The notes under the pieces were generated by a model. That model was not told the DNA's origin. It did no database searches and saw only the letters and a list, made by a program, of their open reading frames with translations. DNA of 64,000 nt from Clostridioides sp. ES-S-0010-02 (GTDB taxonomy: Bacteria > Bacillota > Clostridia > Peptostreptococcales > Peptostreptococcaceae). Positions 54,053 to 63,469 of the stretch are shown here, piece after piece. Numbering within the stretch: position 1 is the stretch's first letter; every line of letters starts with the position of its first letter. The position numbers and the translations under genes are program-made. Location of the stretch: assembly GCA_020641055.1 (NCBI GenBank), contig CP067345.1, positions 3,465,317 to 3,529,316 of the forward strand, read 5' to 3'.

Positions 54053-54081
54053 TAGGTAGAATCTAAAAAGATATCTACCTA
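54053..54081 (-). terminator. Terminator of the spoVA genes
   Basis: TAGGTAGA pairs with TCTACCTA, followed on the minus strand by a T7 run, 35 bp beyond the spoVAE stop. Confidence 0.85.
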
Positions 54082-54116
54082 CTTTATACAAAAAATTATC
54101 ATATATTTAAGTGGTT

Positions 54117-54479
54117 TTATGGTTTTGCTTTTGGTGTAAATACTACCGACATAATATATCCAAAAAATATAGCTGCGGCTATCCCACCAGCTGTAGCAGT
54201 TGTTCCACCTAGGAAAATACCTAAAAATCCATCACTTTGTATTGATTTTATTACTCCTTTGGCAAGTGAATATCCAAATCCTATTATAGGAACTGTTGCA
54301 CCTGCTGCTGCAAACTTAACTAATGGTTCATAAAGTCCTAGAAAAGTTAAAACTACACCAGTTGTTACATATGTCACCATAACATATGGAGTTTGCATTT
54401 TAAAGTAGTCCATCATTACTTGAGCTATTAAACATATAATTCCACCTACAATAAATACTCTTACGTATTCCATTAACAT
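54117..54479 (-). CDS. spoVAE: Stage V sporulation protein AE
   Basis: Small membrane protein (120 aa, about four helices) of the SpoVA channel that moves dipicolinic acid into the forespore and out at germination. Conserved VRVFIVGGIICLIAQ, LVKFAAAGATVPIIGFGYSLAKG and GGTTATAGGIAAAIFFGY. The ATG at 54479 follows AGGAAG at 8 bases. It starts 12 bp after spoVAD, so they are cotranscribed. With spoVAC and spoVAD, this is the full short set expected for C. difficile. Confidence 0.93.
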   Translation of the reverse strand: MLMEYVRVFIVGGIICLIAQVMMDYFKMQTPYVMVTYVTTGVVLTFLGLYEPLVKFAAAGATVPIIGFGYSLAKGVIKSIQSDGFLGIFLGGTTATAGGIAAAIFFGYIMSVVFTPKAKP

Positions 54480-54491
54480 ATATATCACTTC

Positions 54492-55505
54492 CTACTCATT
54501 TACTATTACTACTGCATGTGCAACACAAGGTATTGTTTGCTTTTGTAGTGTACTTGTTGGTGATAATAGTGCTCCTGTTGATACAAGCATTACTTTGTTA
54601 AATTCTTTTTTTCTTAATTTTTCATATATATATCCTGCAAATACTGTAGCTGAACATCCACATCCACTCCCACCACAGTGAACATCTTGCTCTTTAAGGT
54701 TAAACATTTCTATACCACAATCAGTATAACACTTTGAAATATCTACACCCTTCTCTTTCAAAAAGTCTTCTGCTATTTGTTTGCCAAGTGTACCTAAATC
54801 GCCAGTAGCAATTATGTCAAAGCTATTTGGGTCATCATTAGTATCTTCAAAATAAGAATATATAGTATCTATTGCTGCTGGAGCCATGGCTGGTCCCATA
54901 TTATTACCATCATCAATACCTTTATCTATTACTTTTCCAACTGTAACATATTTTACTTTAGGACCTTCTCCATTAGGAGCTAATAAAACACTTCCTGCTC
55001 CTGTAACTGTCCATTGAGCTGTCATTGGCTTTTGATTTCCTAATTCTAGTGGAAATCTAAATTGTCTTTCTGCTGTACAATAATGGCTTGATGTTCCTGA
55101 TAGCACTAAATCTGCAAAACCACCATCTACAAGCATAGAACCTATGCAAAGTCCTTCTGCCATTGTAGAACAAGCGCCATATATACCCAAAAATGGAATT
55201 GCTAATTCTCTTGCAGCAAAAGATGCTGGTACTATTTGATTGATTAAATCCCCGCCTAGCATATAATTTACATCTGACAGTTTTTTTCCTGCCTTCTGTA
55301 TGGCTTTCTGAGATGCAGTCTCTACCATTTTACTTTCAGCCAATTCCCAAGTCTTTTCACCATATAAATCATCAGTCATAATCATATCAAAATAATCTTT
55401 TAATGGTCCTTCACCTTCTTTAGAACCTACTATAGTACCAGCGGATATTATTGTTGGTTTATTCTCTAGCTTGACTGTTCTTTTTCCAATTCTTTTATTT
55501 TTCAT
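54492..55505 (-). CDS. spoVAD: Stage V sporulation protein AD
   Basis: Soluble, thiolase-fold protein of 337 aa that binds dipicolinic acid for uptake into the spore. Family segments: TIVGSKEGEGPLKDYFD, GGDLINQIVPASFAARELAIPFLGIYGACSTMAEG, SSHYCTAERQFRFPLE, and CGGSGCGCSATVF. No catalytic thiolase role is expected. Good AAAGGTG site. It lies 168 bp after spoVAC; the AT-rich gap between them has only AATATTAATT-type palindromes and no gene. Confidence 0.95.
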   Translation of the reverse strand: MKNKRIGKRTVKLENKPTIISAGTIVGSKEGEGPLKDYFDMIMTDDLYGEKTWELAESKMVETASQKAIQKAGKKLSDVNYMLGGDLINQIVPASFAARELAIPFLGIYGACSTMAEGLCIGSMLVDGGFADLVLSGTSSHYCTAERQFRFPLELGNQKPMTAQWTVTGAGSVLLAPNGEGPKVKYVTVGKVIDKGIDDGNNMGPAMAPAAIDTIYSYFEDTNDDPNSFDIIATGDLGTLGKQIAEDFLKEKGVDISKCYTDCGIEMFNLKEQDVHCGGSGCGCSATVFAGYIYEKLRKKEFNKVMLVSTGALLSPTSTLQKQTIPCVAHAVVIVNE

Positions 55506-55673
55506 ATTTTCACACCTTTTTAATTTTGCATTTTAATATTTAATTTTTTAATATTAATTAAAAATATTAATTAAAATCTGCATGATTATTTCCTAACTAA
55601 CTACTTCCATAACTATTTTTCAGATTTCATATCTTCTTCATAATTAATAAAATTTAAATTAAATAAAAATCCT

Positions 55674-56111
55674 CTAAAACATCTTAAAAATATAATAAAT
55701 AATTCCACATAAAATAGAAGAACCTATACCATAAACTAAAACTGGCCCTGCAATTTTAAATAAGTTTGCACCTACACCTAATACATATCCTTCTCTTTTA
55801 TACTCCATAGCAGGAGATACTATTGAGTTAGCAAAACCTGTTATTGGTATTATAGAACCAGCTCCTGCTCTTTTTCCGATTAGGTCATAAACTCCTAATC
55901 CAGTTAGAAATGCCCCTATAAATATCAGTGTTATTGATGTAGCAGAACTAGCACCTAATTTATCAAGACCTCCAACTTTCATGTATAAATCACTTATGGC
56001 TTGCCCTATCATACAAATAATTCCACCTACAATAAATGCAAGTGTATAGTTTTTTAAATATGTAGGTTTTGGGCTTATTTGGTCTACATATTTTTTATAA
56101 TTTTTATCCAT
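55674..56111 (-). CDS. spoVAC: Stage V sporulation protein AC
   Basis: Membrane protein of 145 aa with about four helices, the mechanosensitive part of the SpoVA channel in Bacillus. Conserved LAFIVGGIICMIGQAISD, GVYDLIGKRAGAGSIIPITGFANSIVSPAMEYKREG. The ATG at 56111 follows GAGAGG; the first ORF codon (56120) lies in the site. In C. difficile SpoVAC is reported to respond to osmotic change during bile-salt-triggered germination. First gene of the spoVAC-D-E group. Confidence 0.94.
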   Translation of the reverse strand: MDKNYKKYVDQISPKPTYLKNYTLAFIVGGIICMIGQAISDLYMKVGGLDKLGASSATSITLIFIGAFLTGLGVYDLIGKRAGAGSIIPITGFANSIVSPAMEYKREGYVLGVGANLFKIAGPVLVYGIGSSILCGIIYYIFKMF

Positions 56112-56202
56112 ACTAAACACCTCTCTAAAGTATTATTTGTTAATTTTAAAAAAATAAACCTATTATTTATTTTAGACACTCAAAGTTTTGTCAAAAAATA
56201 AA

Positions 56203-56255
56203 AAAGATGCCTAATAAAGAAAATAATTTATTTTCTATCATAAAGACACCTTGTT
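56203..56255 (-). terminator. Terminator of the spoIIA operon
   Basis: AGAAAAT and ATTTTCT form the inner stem, with the imperfectly pairing GATGCC and GACACC outside, followed on the minus strand by a long T run. It lies about 95 bp beyond the sigF stop. Confidence 0.65.
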
Positions 56256-56349
56256 TTTTAATATTTTTTATTTGAACTTATAATTTTTTAATAGTAACTT
56301 AAAAACTTAATATAAAAATTCTAAAAAGTTTAATATATCATAAGTATTA

Positions 56350-57114
56350 TCATGATATATATTCTTTTAACTTAGATAATACTTTTTTCTCTATTCTTGA
56401 TACTTGAACCTGTGATATATTGAGCATTTCTCCTATTTCACTTTGAGTCATATCTTCAAAATATCTGAGAACTATTATTTGACGTTCTCTCTTATCCAGT
56501 CTTCCAAGTATATCCTTTAATAATATATTATCTACAACTTTTTCTTCCTCACTTTCTCCTTTCATGCTTATCTTATCAATAAGGCATATTGGAGAACCTT
56601 CTTCTTCATGAATAACACCTTGCAAATACTCTACATTAAAATTAGCTTCCATAGCCATTACTAAATCTTCTTTTTCTACATCTAATGCTTGAGCTATTTC
56701 TTCTATACTTGGTTCTCTGCCTAGCTTTTTAGTTAAAGCTTCACTTTCCATCTTGGCCTTTACAGCTATTTGCTTCAATGACCTTGATACTTTTATCATA
56801 CCATCATCTCTTAAGTATCTCTTTATTTCACCTAGAATCATTGGTACTGCATAAGTAGAGAATTTAACATTAAATTTAGGGTCAAATTTATATATTGATT
56901 TTATTAAACCTATAGAACCTAATTGAAATAAATCTTCTCTATCATACCCTATATTTAAAAATCTAGATACAACGCTCCTAACTAGACCTAAATTACTTGA
57001 TATTAATATTTCTTTTGCCTCTTCATCTCCATTTTGAACTTTATCAATAAGTTCTAGAGTCTCTTCATGACTAAGAAGAGGTTTTTTTTCTTCTCTGGCA
57101 ACAGTTACTTCCAT
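56350..57114 (-). CDS. sigF: RNA polymerase sigma-F factor
   Basis: First forespore-specific sigma factor. 254 aa. Region 2 is clear: SNLGLVRSVVSRFLNIGYDREDLFQLGSIGLIKSIYKFD and FSTYAVPMILGEIKRYLRDD. Region 3 includes EIAQALDVEKEDLVMAME. Region 4 ends DILGRLDKRERQIIVLRYFEDMTQSEIGEMLNISQVQVSRIEKKVL. It is held inactive by SpoIIAB, encoded directly upstream. Third gene of the spoIIAA-spoIIAB-sigF operon, 22 bp after spoIIAB, transcribed from a sigma-H promoter. Confidence 0.97.
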   Translation of the reverse strand: MEVTVAREEKKPLLSHEETLELIDKVQNGDEEAKEILISSNLGLVRSVVSRFLNIGYDREDLFQLGSIGLIKSIYKFDPKFNVKFSTYAVPMILGEIKRYLRDDGMIKVSRSLKQIAVKAKMESEALTKKLGREPSIEEIAQALDVEKEDLVMAMEANFNVEYLQGVIHEEEGSPICLIDKISMKGESEEEKVVDNILLKDILGRLDKRERQIIVLRYFEDMTQSEIGEMLNISQVQVSRIEKKVLSKLKEYIS

Positions 57115-57136
57115 AATAAAACCTCACTTTTGGACT

Positions 57137-57565
57137 TTATTTAGGCAAATTTATTTTTTTAGTCATTTCAATTCTAGTGCCATTATCTTTTCTAGAACTT
57201 ACCTCTACATCGTCCATAAAGCTTTTCATAACTGTGAATCCCATTCCTGATCTATCAAGTTCTGGTTTTGATGTATAAAGTGGTTCCATTGCCTTCTCCA
57301 CATTTTCTATTCCATACCCTTCATCTTCAACTACGATTTTTATAGTATTTCCCTCTATCTCACATTTCAAAAAAACAAACTTAGAACTGTCTTCTTCATA
57401 TCCATGTATTATAGCATTTGTAACAGCCTCAGAGACAGCAGTCTTTATATCAACTAATTCATCTACTGTTGGGTCTAATTTTGCTGCAAATGATGCTACT
57501 ATAACTCTTGCTAAACTTTCATTTTCTGATAGTGCCGAAAATTTAACTTCCATAATATTATTCAT
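57137..57565 (-). CDS. spoIIAB: Anti-sigma F factor / SpoIIAA kinase
   Basis: Binds sigma-F and phosphorylates SpoIIAA. GHKL ATPase fold of 142 aa: N box DIKTAVSEAVTNAIIHGY, G1 box VEDEGYGIENVEKAM, and GMGFTVMKSFMD. Start at 57565 (ATG after GTG) is best spaced from GGAGG; a later ATG giving MEVKFSAL is also possible. It lies between spoIIAA (gap about 14 bp) and sigF in the classic order. Confidence 0.96.
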   Translation of the reverse strand: MNNIMEVKFSALSENESLARVIVASFAAKLDPTVDELVDIKTAVSEAVTNAIIHGYEEDSSKFVFLKCEIEGNTIKIVVEDEGYGIENVEKAMEPLYTSKPELDRSGMGFTVMKSFMDDVEVSSRKDNGTRIEMTKKINLPK

Positions 57566-57578
57566 CACATACTCCTCC

Positions 57579-57914
57579 CTACAAAGAACTTAGAGCTTCT
57601 TCATACGTATCATAAATGCCAATAATTTTATTTAACCCAGATAAATCAAAAATTTTCTTAACTCGTGAACTTATATTAATTACTGAAACTCGTCCCCCTT
57701 CATTAGAAATTTTTTTATATCTACCTATGATGACACCTATACCTGAAGAATCCATAAAATTAATATTTCCAAAATCAAATACAACATTTTTTACTTGATT
57801 AACACTTAATAAGTTATCTATTTCTTCCCTTATTTCATTAGCTACATGGTGGTCTAGTTCTGAGCACATAAATTCTATGTATAGATTCTTATGTTCTAAG
57901 GAATATTTTACCAT
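57579..57914 (-). CDS. spoIIAA: Anti-anti-sigma F factor
   Basis: STAS-domain protein of 111 aa that frees sigma-F when unphosphorylated. The phosphorylation-site motif FMDSSGIGVIIGRYK lies near residue 57. The ATG at 57914 follows AAGGAGGG and gives MVKYSLEHKNLYIEF; the longer ORF start is rejected. First gene of the operon, with a near-perfect sigma-H promoter upstream. Confidence 0.96.
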   Translation of the reverse strand: MVKYSLEHKNLYIEFMCSELDHHVANEIREEIDNLLSVNQVKNVVFDFGNINFMDSSGIGVIIGRYKKISNEGGRVSVINISSRVKKIFDLSGLNKIIGIYDTYEEALSSL

Positions 57915-57961
57915 CAAAATCCCTCCTTCAATAGTTTTGTAAAAATAGTAACTTTTAATCA

Positions 57962-57988
57962 ATTCTATAATCGCATTTCTATTCCTTC
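57962..57988 (-). promoter_or_regulatory. Sigma-H promoter of the spoIIA operon
   Basis: On the minus strand GAAGGAATA (57988-57980) matches the -35 RNAGGAWWW, and after 11 bases ATAGAAT (57968-57962) matches the -10 RNNGAAT. It lies about 48 bp before the spoIIAA start codon, where sigma-H/Spo0A control is known in Bacillus and Clostridia. Confidence 0.85.
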
Positions 57989-58000
57989 AATGAAATTTAA

Positions 58001-60091
58001 CTAGTTTTGTCGTATTATTTCTACCATCGTTTCATTATATGTTACTTGACCACCAATATCAGATATACCAGTATCTGTTAAACTATTAGGATTGCCATGT
58101 TTCTTCCACCATCCAACATACATTTTTACTATATAATCACTTACTCCACTATCTATATTTATCTGTACATCTATTTTTGTTTTTTTTGACTTTAAAGTTA
58201 CAATATCCTTATTGTTAACACCTATTTTTCTAGCCATAATTTGATTTATATACGCTTGAGCTATAGATGTCTTATCCATAAAGTGTTGACTAAACAAAGT
58301 ATCTGCATGGTGATTAGTTAGCAGTCTAAAAATATTTTTCCTATTTTCATCTTCAAAGTTTCTAGTTTTATTACTTATATACACTGGAATTGGACTAATT
58401 CCTAAATCTCTTATCCTTTCTGAATAAAGTTCATATTTTCCAGATGGAGTTTCGAACTTCTTATCTTCCCAAGCAATAGGATTATGTATAGTAAAATAAC
58501 TATTTTTAAGTTTCTCTATATCTAGACTTTTCTCAAAACGTTTAAGTGGCTCAATTACTTTTTCTAAGTATTCTTTTTTTGTTACAAAAGGATAACCTTC
58601 TAGTTTCATCTTTTTAGCTAACTCCATAAAAAAATAATACTCATCCATCAATTCATGCTTTGGTGTTACTGCTCTTTCATTGTATGTTATATATGGATTG
58701 GTCATTGAACTATAAATTATATCTTCACTTTCAAGCGTATTTGTACAAGGTATAAATAAGTCACATAAAGTAGCTGTGTCAGTCATAAACATATCAAAGC
58801 ATACTTTAAATTCAATCTTTGAAAAAACTCTTTCTAACTCTACTAAATCTGGCAATTGATTTAACATATTACTTTTAGTTATTACTGCCATCTTTATAGG
58901 AATATTTCCTTTTAGTGATTTACTTGACATCTTATCAAACTTGTTCAATGTATTATTTGGTTTCTCTAATGTATTATTAACTTCATCTGATATATTGTCT
59001 TTTAAGGATTCTTCTATAAACTTGCTAATATTACTTACATAAAACTCCCTATCTTCGCCATATGATTGGCTATTATAAGGGTCAGCATCTATCACATTTG
59101 GATAAACCTTATTAGCATAATTCACTCCACCACCACTAAATCCTATTTGACCTGTTATAGCTCCTAATGCATCTATCGCTCTTATTGTATTTCCTCCATT
59201 TTTATACTTTTGAAGACCATAACCTACATTTATACTTGAATATTTATTAGCATATAAATCAACTAACGCACTTATATCCTTTTCTTTAACACCACATTCA
59301 TCACATAAAAAGTTTAAATCTAGTGAATCCAAATATTTTTTATATTCCTCAAAACCAACAACATACGAATTTATATATTCTTCGTCCTGCAGGTTATCTT
59401 CTATTATAATTTTTGCCATAGCCATAGCTAATGCTCCATCTGTTCCAGGGTTCACTTGTATGTACTTATCTGCCATTTGAGCAGTCTTTGTATATATAGG
59501 GTCAATGACTACTATTTTTATCCCTTTTTCTTTGGCTTTTTTAATTATTTGCATAGTATGAATGGTAGTATATGCTGGATTTTTTCCCCATATAAATATA
59601 CTCTTGCTGTTTAGCATATCTTCTATAGCATGTCCCTTAGCTACTCCAAAGTCATACTTTTGGGCATGCATTCCTGCACTCCAACATGGCCCACCCTTAT
59701 GCCTACTAACTCCTCCATAAAAATTAAAAAATACATCTCCTATATATTTTAATATAGACCCACTTCCATATTGGTCATAGTGCATAATAGATTTTGATGT
59801 ATAGTGTTCTTTATAAAATAGGAGTTTATCTGCCATTATCTCTAATGCTTCATCAAAAGAAATCTTTTTCCATATACCATCTACCTTTAACATTGGAGTC
59901 TCTATCCTATCTTTATGATTTAATCTATCTAAATGAGCAAACCCCTTTTTACATATAAATCCTTTTGTATAAGGATGATTTCTATCTCCTTCAATTTTTA
60001 TCACATTATTTCCTTTAGTATAAACATTAAATTTACAACAATCATGGCAATCTAGTGTACATCCATGACTTAATTTCTTTATTGTATCCAT
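58001..60091 (-). CDS. Molybdopterin oxidoreductase, DMSO-reductase superfamily
   Basis: A molybdenum or tungsten enzyme of 696 aa. The N-terminal [4Fe-4S] motif is CTLDCHDCCKF with a fourth Cys in GFICKKG. The segment GGVSRHKGGPCWSAG (near residue 130) has a Cys where the metal ligand sits in the nitrate/formate/polysulfide group. FIWGKNPAYT and VIDPIYTKTAQMADKYIQVNPGTDGALAMAM bind the two pterins, and the C-terminal domain has RLLTNHHADTLFSQH. No signal peptide, no electron-transfer or membrane subunit nearby, so it is a lone cytoplasmic enzyme. Substrate unknown. Confidence 0.88.
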   Translation of the reverse strand: MDTIKKLSHGCTLDCHDCCKFNVYTKGNNVIKIEGDRNHPYTKGFICKKGFAHLDRLNHKDRIETPMLKVDGIWKKISFDEALEIMADKLLFYKEHYTSKSIMHYDQYGSGSILKYIGDVFFNFYGGVSRHKGGPCWSAGMHAQKYDFGVAKGHAIEDMLNSKSIFIWGKNPAYTTIHTMQIIKKAKEKGIKIVVIDPIYTKTAQMADKYIQVNPGTDGALAMAMAKIIIEDNLQDEEYINSYVVGFEEYKKYLDSLDLNFLCDECGVKEKDISALVDLYANKYSSINVGYGLQKYKNGGNTIRAIDALGAITGQIGFSGGGVNYANKVYPNVIDADPYNSQSYGEDREFYVSNISKFIEESLKDNISDEVNNTLEKPNNTLNKFDKMSSKSLKGNIPIKMAVITKSNMLNQLPDLVELERVFSKIEFKVCFDMFMTDTATLCDLFIPCTNTLESEDIIYSSMTNPYITYNERAVTPKHELMDEYYFFMELAKKMKLEGYPFVTKKEYLEKVIEPLKRFEKSLDIEKLKNSYFTIHNPIAWEDKKFETPSGKYELYSERIRDLGISPIPVYISNKTRNFEDENRKNIFRLLTNHHADTLFSQHFMDKTSIAQAYINQIMARKIGVNNKDIVTLKSKKTKIDVQINIDSGVSDYIVKMYVGWWKKHGNPNSLTDTGISDIGGQVTYNETMVEIIRQN

Positions 60092-60269
60092 AAAATATCT
60101 TTATCTCCTTATAAAAGTTACATATTCACTATATTTTCATTAAATTTCATATACTTAAAATACTCTGTTTAAGACATAAGTATATTTTATCAAAATAAAT
60201 TTAAAAATACCTTATAAATATGATATTCATATAAAATTACTTTTAAGCAAATTAAATTGAGAAAGTACT

Positions 60270-60455
60270 ATGCTATCATTAGAATTACAAGAAAATGAGG
60301 AAAAAGGATATACAGCTATTGAGCTATGTGCTGGTTTCGGCAATGAGGGTATTTATAGAATTAAAAAGGCTGTTGGACCTAAGGTTGCTGTGGGTGCAGT
60401 TAAATTTGATTTTCATCCAGCCTTTGGCTTTAAGAGTGGCGATGAAATATTCTAG
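60270..60455 (+). pseudogene. DUF6506-like gene fragment (N-terminus missing)
   Basis: A 61-codon frame whose second half reads CAGFGNEGIYRIKKAVG, then AVGAVKFDFHPAFGFKSGDEIF, the C-terminal part of DUF6506-type proteins, which are about 100 aa. The N-terminal 40 or so residues are absent and no ribosome-binding site precedes the ATG, so it looks like a remnant. The rest of the gap (60092-60269 and 60456-60644) is AT-rich with no gene. Confidence 0.6.
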
Positions 60456-60648
60456 TAAGTGGTGTTTTTCTCTATACATGTGCCTATCATAAAGTGATAA
60501 ATCAATCTCTTACTTCCATTATCAAATGAAAATCATATATTAATTTTTATTTGATTATTTATTTTCTAATATATTTTTTATACTTATGTAAATAAAGCAC
60601 AAACAAAATTTAAAATGTCTTTAATAATACTATTATATAAAACAATAA

Positions 60649-60714
60649 AAGCCTTATGTTGTTGACTCTTACAGATTATTTATCATCTGTTTTGAAAACA
60701 CATTAGGCTTTTTA
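60649..60714 (-). terminator. Terminator of the DbpA-type helicase gene
   Basis: AAAAGCCT pairs with AGGCTTTT, extended by partial ATGT/ACAT pairing, with an inner ACAGAT/ATCTGT hairpin. It lies about 55 bp beyond the stop and has A/T runs on both sides. Confidence 0.75.
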
Positions 60715-60769
60715 AATATTCAATATACTATTTTATATATCTTTCGATTATATTTTTATATACTATATA

Positions 60770-62383
60770 TTATTTTTTCTTTTTATTGGCTTTTTCTATA
60801 TTAATTTTGTTACCTTTTATCTTAATATCTTTCATTTTTTCAATTACTGTTTTTGCATCTTTTTTAGGTATTTCAACAAAAGTATACTTATCATATATAT
60901 CTATAGTTCCTACCATTTTACCTGGTATTCCAACTTCTCCAGCTATAGCACCAACGATATCTTTAGCTTGTATTCTTTGATTTCTACCAATATTGATAAA
61001 CAATCTAATCATACCATCTTTAGCTCCAGTAGCACCTTTTCTATCTCCACGTTCTCTTCTAGGTTTTTCTTCTATTATTTCTTCTTTCATTTCTTCCCCT
61101 AGAGATAACTTAACAAGTGCAGCAGCAATATCAACCATTGCATAATCTTCATCATTACAGAAACTTTCTAACCATTGTAATTGTTTAGTTAAATGACCTT
61201 CTTCTATAGTTTGTTTAACTTGTGCAAAGAAAGAGCCTACTTTTTTCTCTTCAACATCAGTTATTGTTGGTATATTATGCTTGATTAATTTAGATTTAGT
61301 ATATCTTTCTATATCTTTCATCTTTCTCATTTCTTTTCCAAATACAAAAGTAAATGACATACCTTCTCTACCAGCACGACCAGTTCTACCAATTCTATGA
61401 ACATAGTACTCTTCATCTTGTGGTAAATCATAGTTAAATACACATTCAACATCATCAACATCTATACCTCTAGCCGCAACATCAGTAGCAACAAGTATAT
61501 CTATTGTACCATTTCTAAACTTATCCATTACTATATCTCTTTGTGTTTGTTTTAAGTCACCATGTAATGCATCTGCAAAATATCCTCTTGCTTGTAAATC
61601 TCCTACTAACTCATCTGCTTTTCTTTTAGTATTACAGAAAACAACAGATAATTTAGGGTCATACACATCAACTAATCTACATAATACTTCCAATTTATTT
61701 GATGATCTAGTTTCTATATAATATTGTTTTGTATTTGAAACTGTAAGTTCTTTTCTAACAACTTTTATATGTTCTGGGTCTTTTTGATATCTCTTAGTTA
61801 AATCTAAAATTCCTCTTGGCATAGTTGCTGAAAAGAAAGTTGTTTGTCTTTCTTCAGGAATCTTACTTAAAATCATTTCTATGTCTTCTCTAAATCCCAT
61901 ATCTAGCATTTCATCTGCTTCATCTAGTATAATCATTTTTACATTATCCATCTTTAATGTTTTACGATTAATATGGTCTATTGTACGTCCAGGTGTACCT
62001 ATTACAACTTGCACACCACTCTTTAGAGATTTTATTTGTCTATCTATTGGTTGACCACCATATATAGGTAATGTCTTTATTCCGTGCGAGTATTTAGCTA
62101 GTTTTCTTATTTCTGTAGATACTTGTATTGCAAGCTCTCTTGTTGGGCAAAGTACTACAGCTTGTAAACTTCTATTATTTGGGTCTATTGTTTCTAGTAT
62201 AGGTATACTAAAAGCTGCTGTTTTCCCCGTACCAGTTTGTGCTTGTCCTATAACGTCTTTACCTGACAAAATTGCAGGTATAGACTGTGCTTGTATAGGA
62301 GATGGCTCTTCAAACCCCATTTCAGCTATAGCTTTTTTTATTCCCTCACTTATTGGTAAATCTTCAAACTTTGTTATATTCAT
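60770..62383 (-). CDS. DEAD-box RNA helicase with DbpA-type RNA-binding tail
   Basis: ATP-dependent RNA helicase of 537 aa. Helicase core motifs: AQTGTGKTAAF (near 49), PTRELA, TPGR, DEAD in ILDEADEML, SAT, and HRIGRTGRAG. After an extended region (about 375-450) the C-terminal domain (about 455-530: IRLFINIGRNQRIQAKDIVGAI, DKYTFVEIP) is a DbpA/CsdA-type RNA-binding fold; a lysine run ends the protein. Likely CshA/DeaD-like, acting in ribosome assembly, RNA decay and cold growth. Confidence 0.93.
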   Translation of the reverse strand: MNITKFEDLPISEGIKKAIAEMGFEEPSPIQAQSIPAILSGKDVIGQAQTGTGKTAAFSIPILETIDPNNRSLQAVVLCPTRELAIQVSTEIRKLAKYSHGIKTLPIYGGQPIDRQIKSLKSGVQVVIGTPGRTIDHINRKTLKMDNVKMIILDEADEMLDMGFREDIEMILSKIPEERQTTFFSATMPRGILDLTKRYQKDPEHIKVVRKELTVSNTKQYYIETRSSNKLEVLCRLVDVYDPKLSVVFCNTKRKADELVGDLQARGYFADALHGDLKQTQRDIVMDKFRNGTIDILVATDVAARGIDVDDVECVFNYDLPQDEEYYVHRIGRTGRAGREGMSFTFVFGKEMRKMKDIERYTKSKLIKHNIPTITDVEEKKVGSFFAQVKQTIEEGHLTKQLQWLESFCNDEDYAMVDIAAALVKLSLGEEMKEEIIEEKPRRERGDRKGATGAKDGMIRLFINIGRNQRIQAKDIVGAIAGEVGIPGKMVGTIDIYDKYTFVEIPKKDAKTVIEKMKDIKIKGNKINIEKANKKKK

Positions 62384-62473
62384 ATATTATTCCTCTCCGT
62401 TATCAATTAATCTTAACCTATCCATTATATACTTTTTTAGGATATTCTGCAATTAATATTTTTAACAGTATGA

Positions 62474-63469
62474 TTAAATAATATACATAAAATACAAAAT
62501 TGATATATATATAAAATATGTAAATAACATTAATACACCTTGTAGTCTACTAAGTCTATTTGATTTAAGAGTTGGTACTATTACTAATAACAATAATAAT
62601 ATCATGAATGGTATATCAAGTTTTCTATTTTGAGATAATATTGGTATGTTATTTGGTATTGCTGATACAGCTATTACTGATACTATATTCAATATATTTG
62701 CACCCAGAATATTTCCTACAGATATTTCATGATGATTTTTTCTTATGGCAGTAATTGAAGACACTATCTCTGGTAAAGAAGTTCCAAGTGCTATTATAGT
62801 CAAACTCACTATACCTTGAGGTATATTAAGAAAACTAGCTATTCTTACACCACTCTCTATAAGAATTTGAGAACCTATTATCATCATTATTAAACCTGTA
62901 GCAAAAAGTATTAGTATTTTTATAATTTCTGCTATAGAAAAACCTCTGTACTGTTTACTCTTCTTTATAGGTATTTCTTTAATAGTATCTTTTTGAATAC
63001 CTCTATTTTTAGTATTCGATTTTCCTACAACACTCTTATAGTTATTAACCATATAAAAAATCAATATTATTATAAGTAATAATGAATCTCCTCTTGTTAT
63101 AACTCCATCTAACCCCAATAAAATTAAAACTATAACAGATACTATTAATAGTAAAGACTTAGAAAAAAACATTTTTTTATCTACATTAAATGGACTTAGA
63201 AAAACAACTAAACCTAATGCTAACCCTGTATTACATATTATAGAACCAATTGCATTTCCTAAACTCATTGTAGTGTGACCATCAATAGAAGCAAGTAATG
63301 ACACTGTAAATTCAGGCAATGTTGTTGCAAAACTAACAATAGTTGCTCCAAGTATAATTTCTGAAATATTCGTTTTTCTACCTATCTCTACAGTACAATT
63401 TATAAAGATATCTGCGCCTTTAGTAATTAATAGGAAACCTACTAAAAATAATATCACTGTGATAAACAA
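62474..63469 (-). CDS. CaCA-family sodium/calcium exchanger (YrbG type)
   Basis: Membrane cation antiporter of 332 aa with about ten helices. The two alpha repeats are visible: GATIVSFATTLPEFTVSLLAS (near 45) and ALGTSLPEIVSSITAI with GNILGANILNIVSV (near 230). Both contain the ion-binding Glu. The TTG at 63469 follows GGGGGAGGTGATATA and is much better than the ORF start at 63502. It probably exports Ca2+ in exchange for Na+ or H+. Confidence 0.88.
   Translation of the reverse strand: MFITVILFLVGFLLITKGADIFINCTVEIGRKTNISEIILGATIVSFATTLPEFTVSLLASIDGHTTMSLGNAIGSIICNTGLALGLVVFLSPFNVDKKMFFSKSLLLIVSVIVLILLGLDGVITRGDSLLLIIILIFYMVNNYKSVVGKSNTKNRGIQKDTIKEIPIKKSKQYRGFSIAEIIKILILFATGLIMMIIGSQILIESGVRIASFLNIPQGIVSLTIIALGTSLPEIVSSITAIRKNHHEISVGNILGANILNIVSVIAVSAIPNNIPILSQNRKLDIPFMILLLLLVIVPTLKSNRLSRLQGVLMLFTYFIYISILYFMYII

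Noticed and set aside
55530-55600. AATATTAATT palindromes between spoVAD and spoVAC considered as a terminator
   Set aside because: Pure A/T pairing with no stable GC stem; likely just composition.
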